Shown one piece after another: positions 21,172 through 23,102 of a stretch of DNA of 23,102 nt; the first letter of the stretch is position 1, and each line of letters begins with the position of its first letter. Made by a program: the position numbers and the translations under genes. The stretch is from JAMWZF01 sp041628615 (GTDB lineage: Bacteria; Pseudomonadota; Alphaproteobacteria; Rhodobacterales; Rhodobacteraceae). The DNA is taken from NCBI GenBank assembly GCA_041628615.1, contig JBFKOW010000035.1, positions 1-23,102 on the forward strand, read 5' to 3'. Under the pieces are notes generated by a model, which saw nothing but the letters and a program-made list of their open reading frames with translations, ran no database searches and was not told the origin of the DNA.

Positions 21172-22467
21172 TCAGCGGTTCTCGATGTCGGTGTAGTCGC
21201 GCAGGGTCGCGCCGAGATAGAGCTGGCGCGGCCGGCCGATCTTCATCTGCGGATCGGCGAGCTGCTCCTTCCACTGGCTGATCCAGCCGACGGTGCGGCT
21301 GACCGCGAAGATCGGCGTGAACATCGAGGTCGGGAAGCCCATCGCCTCGAGAATGATGCCGGAATAGAAGTCGACATTCGGGAACAGCTTCTTGTCGACG
21401 AAATAGGAGTCGTTCAGCGCCTGCTTCTCGAGCTCCTTGGCGACCTGCAGCTTGGGATTGTCCTCGATGCCGAGCAGGTCGAGCACCTCGTCGGCGGACT
21501 GCTTCATCACCTTCGCGCGCGGGTCGAAGTTCTTGTAGACCCGGTGGCCGAAGCCCATCAGGCGGAACGGGTCGTTCTTGTCCTTGGCGCGGGCGATGAA
21601 CTCGGGGATCCGGTCGACCGAGCCGATCTGTTCCAGCATCTCGAGGCAGGCCTGGTTGGCGCCGCCATGGGCCGGCCCCCAGAGACAGGCGATGCCCGCC
21701 GCGATGCAGGCGAAGGGGTTGGCCCCCGAGGACGACGCGAGCCGCACCGTCGAGGTCGAGGCGTTCTGCTCGTGATCGGCATGCAGGGTGAAGATCCGGT
21801 CCATCGCACGGGACAGGATCGGGTTCACCTGGTATTCCTCGGCCGGCACCGCGAAGCACATGTTGAGGAAGTTCGACGCGTAGTCGAGATCGTTGCGCGG
21901 GTAGATGAACGGCTGGCCGATCGAGTACTTGTAGGCCCAGGCCGCGATCGTCGGCATCTTTGCGATGAGCCGGTGGCTGGCGATCTCGCGCTGGCGCTCG
22001 TCGGCGATGTCGGTGCTGTCGTGGTAGAAGGCCGACATCGCGCCGACCACGCCGACCATCGTCGCCATCGGGTGCGCGTCCCGGCGGAAGCCGCGGAAGA
22101 AATACTGCATCTGCTCGTGCAGCATGGTGTGGCGGGTGATGGTGTTCTCGAAGTGCTCCAGTTCCGCCGCGGTCGGCAGCTTGCCGTAGAGCAGGAGGTA
22201 GCACACTTCGAGGTAGTGCGACTTCTCGGCGAGCTGGTCGATCGGGTAGCCGCGGTGCAGCAGTTCGCCCTTCTCGCCGTCGATGTAGGTGATCGTCGAG
22301 TCGCAGGACGCCGTCGAGGTGAAACCCGGGTCATAGGTGAAGACCTTGGCCTGGGCGTAGAGCTTGCGGATGTCGAGAACGTCTGGCCCGGCGGTGGGCG
22401 AGTGGATCGGCAGCTCGTATTCGGTGCCGTCGATGTTCAGGATCGCGCGTCGTTCTGTGTCAGCCAT
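21172..22467 (-). CDS. gltA: Citrate synthase (type II, hexameric family)
   Basis: The ATG at 22465-22467 (MADTERRAILNIDG) has AAAGGAC about 7 bases upstream and gives 431 residues; the longer open frame runs back into gltX and is not used. Catalytic residues are His267 in GPAHGGANQA, His308 in GFGHRVYKNFDPR and Asp366 in NVDFYSG, equivalent to His264, His305 and Asp362 of the E. coli enzyme. The N-terminal beta-rich extension (1-60) is that of NADH-sensitive type II enzymes. It condenses acetyl-CoA and oxaloacetate to citrate, entry to the TCA cycle. It follows gltX on the same strand after 103 bases without a gene. Confidence 0.98.
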   Translation of the reverse strand: MADTERRAILNIDGTEYELPIHSPTAGPDVLDIRKLYAQAKVFTYDPGFTSTASCDSTITYIDGEKGELLHRGYPIDQLAEKSHYLEVCYLLLYGKLPTAAELEHFENTITRHTMLHEQMQYFFRGFRRDAHPMATMVGVVGAMSAFYHDSTDIADERQREIASHRLIAKMPTIAAWAYKYSIGQPFIYPRNDLDYASNFLNMCFAVPAEEYQVNPILSRAMDRIFTLHADHEQNASTSTVRLASSSGANPFACIAAGIACLWGPAHGGANQACLEMLEQIGSVDRIPEFIARAKDKNDPFRLMGFGHRVYKNFDPRAKVMKQSADEVLDLLGIEDNPKLQVAKELEKQALNDSYFVDKKLFPNVDFYSGIILEAMGFPTSMFTPIFAVSRTVGWISQWKEQLADPQMKIGRPRQLYLGATLRDYTDIENR

Positions 22468-22570
22468 CGGGTGTCCTTTCCTCGGGACGTGGCGCGGGCG
22501 CTGGCCGGCCCGCCACGCAGCTTTCAGGCCCTGGACCGAAGCCGCCCGCGCCGCGAGGGTCGGACGGGCC

Positions 22571-23102
22571 TCAGCCGGTTGCGTCGGTGAGCCGGGCCAG
22601 AGTCTCCTCCCGGCCCAGCACAAGCATCATGTCGAACACGGAGGGCGAAACCGTCCGGCCCGCAAGCACCGCCCTGAGCGGCCCGGCAAGCTTGCCCAGC
22701 TTCAGCCCGTGGGCTTCCGCGTGCGCGCTGACTGTGGCCTCCAGATCGTCGCGCGTCCAGCTAGCAGTTTGCAGTCGCGGCGTCAATTCTGCCAGTATAC
22801 CATTGGATACCGCAGCCAGTTGCGCCTCGGCCTTCTCGTCCCGGTCGATCGGCCGGCTGGCGAGAATAAACCGCGCCTTCTCAATGAGTTCTGGGAACGT
22901 CTTGGACCTTTCCTTGAGCGCGTGAAGGCTCCGTGACATCGCGTCGCGCTGCGCCGCGATCAGGGCCGGGGCGTCCGTGGCGGCAAGAAAGGCCTCGAGT
23001 TCTTGCAGCAGTGCAGCATCGTCGGCGGCGGCCATGTGCTGGCCGCAGAGGTTTTCCAGCTTCCTGAGGTCGAAGCGCGCCGGGGCGCGGCCGATTCCGG
23101 GC
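22571..23102 (-). CDS. gltX: Glutamyl-tRNA synthetase, C-terminal part (5' end outside window)
   Basis: The open frame enters from the right edge and ends at TGA 22571-22573, giving 177 residues of the C-terminal region. ARFDLRKLENLCGQHM near the edge is the junction segment after the catalytic core (families read FD.RKLENLNG), and the rest is the helical anticodon-binding domain ending GREETLARLTDATG. The enzyme charges tRNA-Glu (or tRNA-Gln in organisms using the transamidation route). The apparent ATG at 23033-23035 is internal. The catalytic HIGH and KMSKS motifs lie outside the window. An unusual short run of lower-GC codons lies around 22760-22900. Confidence 0.93.
   Translation of the reverse strand, partial: PGIGRAPARFDLRKLENLCGQHMAAADDAALLQELEAFLAATDAPALIAAQRDAMSRSLHALKERSKTFPELIEKARFILASRPIDRDEKAEAQLAAVSNGILAELTPRLQTASWTRDDLEATVSAHAEAHGLKLGKLAGPLRAVLAGRTVSPSVFDMMLVLGREETLARLTDATG

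Noticed and set aside
22571..23035. Stand-alone 154-residue protein starting at ATG 23033-23035
   Set aside because: The frame continues upstream to the window edge with the glutamyl-tRNA synthetase segment ARFDLRKLENLCGQ, so the ATG is internal.

Overview
The base composition (very GC-rich), the gene families and the gene order point to an alphaproteobacterium of the Rhodobacteraceae/Paracoccaceae group. Supporting observations are a bolA-grxD pair beside purL, argC followed by ccmE, a gltX-gltA pair on the same strand, LysR proteins beginning MDWDKLRIFHAV, and a lysis cassette of the gene-transfer-agent (GTA) type. There are no rRNA or tRNA genes, no insertion sequence and no CRISPR array. 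All calls come from reading the sequence and from knowledge of protein families; no database search was run.

Layout. Bases 1-4267 hold the 3' end of an unrecognised plus-strand gene, then a minus-strand block: grxD, bolA (iron-sulfur trafficking and iron sensing), purL (purine synthesis) and a SAM-dependent methyltransferase. Between the methyltransferase and the next gene (4268-4942) lie a decayed secreted-protein gene with a stop codon just after its signal peptide, and a candidate small RNA with a clear intrinsic terminator. From 4943 a LysR regulator and a very large fused indolepyruvate:ferredoxin oxidoreductase are divergently transcribed around a perfect 7-7-7 dyad that overlaps a promoter. 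The plus strand continues with a phospholipid acyltransferase overlapping murI, then argC and ccmE.

Between ccmE and ccmF-ccmH (cytochrome c maturation) sits a tightly overlapping three-gene lysis cassette: a GH108 muramidase, a GTA-type holin and a small XhlA-like coiled-coil/membrane protein. A PaaG-like isomerase ends the plus-strand run.

From 17748 to the right edge everything is on the minus strand. It holds an orphan C-terminal fragment of an RTX-type calcium-binding protein, two paralogous acidic extracellular-type proteins sharing a roughly 145-residue module I cannot name, an alternative oxidase (cyanide-insensitive ubiquinol oxidase) lying between those paralogs, citrate synthase (gltA), and the 3' part of gltX. 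Several of these genes are followed by strong GC-rich hairpins.

The least ordinary parts are the paralog/alternative-oxidase/RTX island (17748-20960), the lysis cassette inside the cytochrome c maturation locus, the candidate sRNA, and the two 7-7-7 operator-like dyads.
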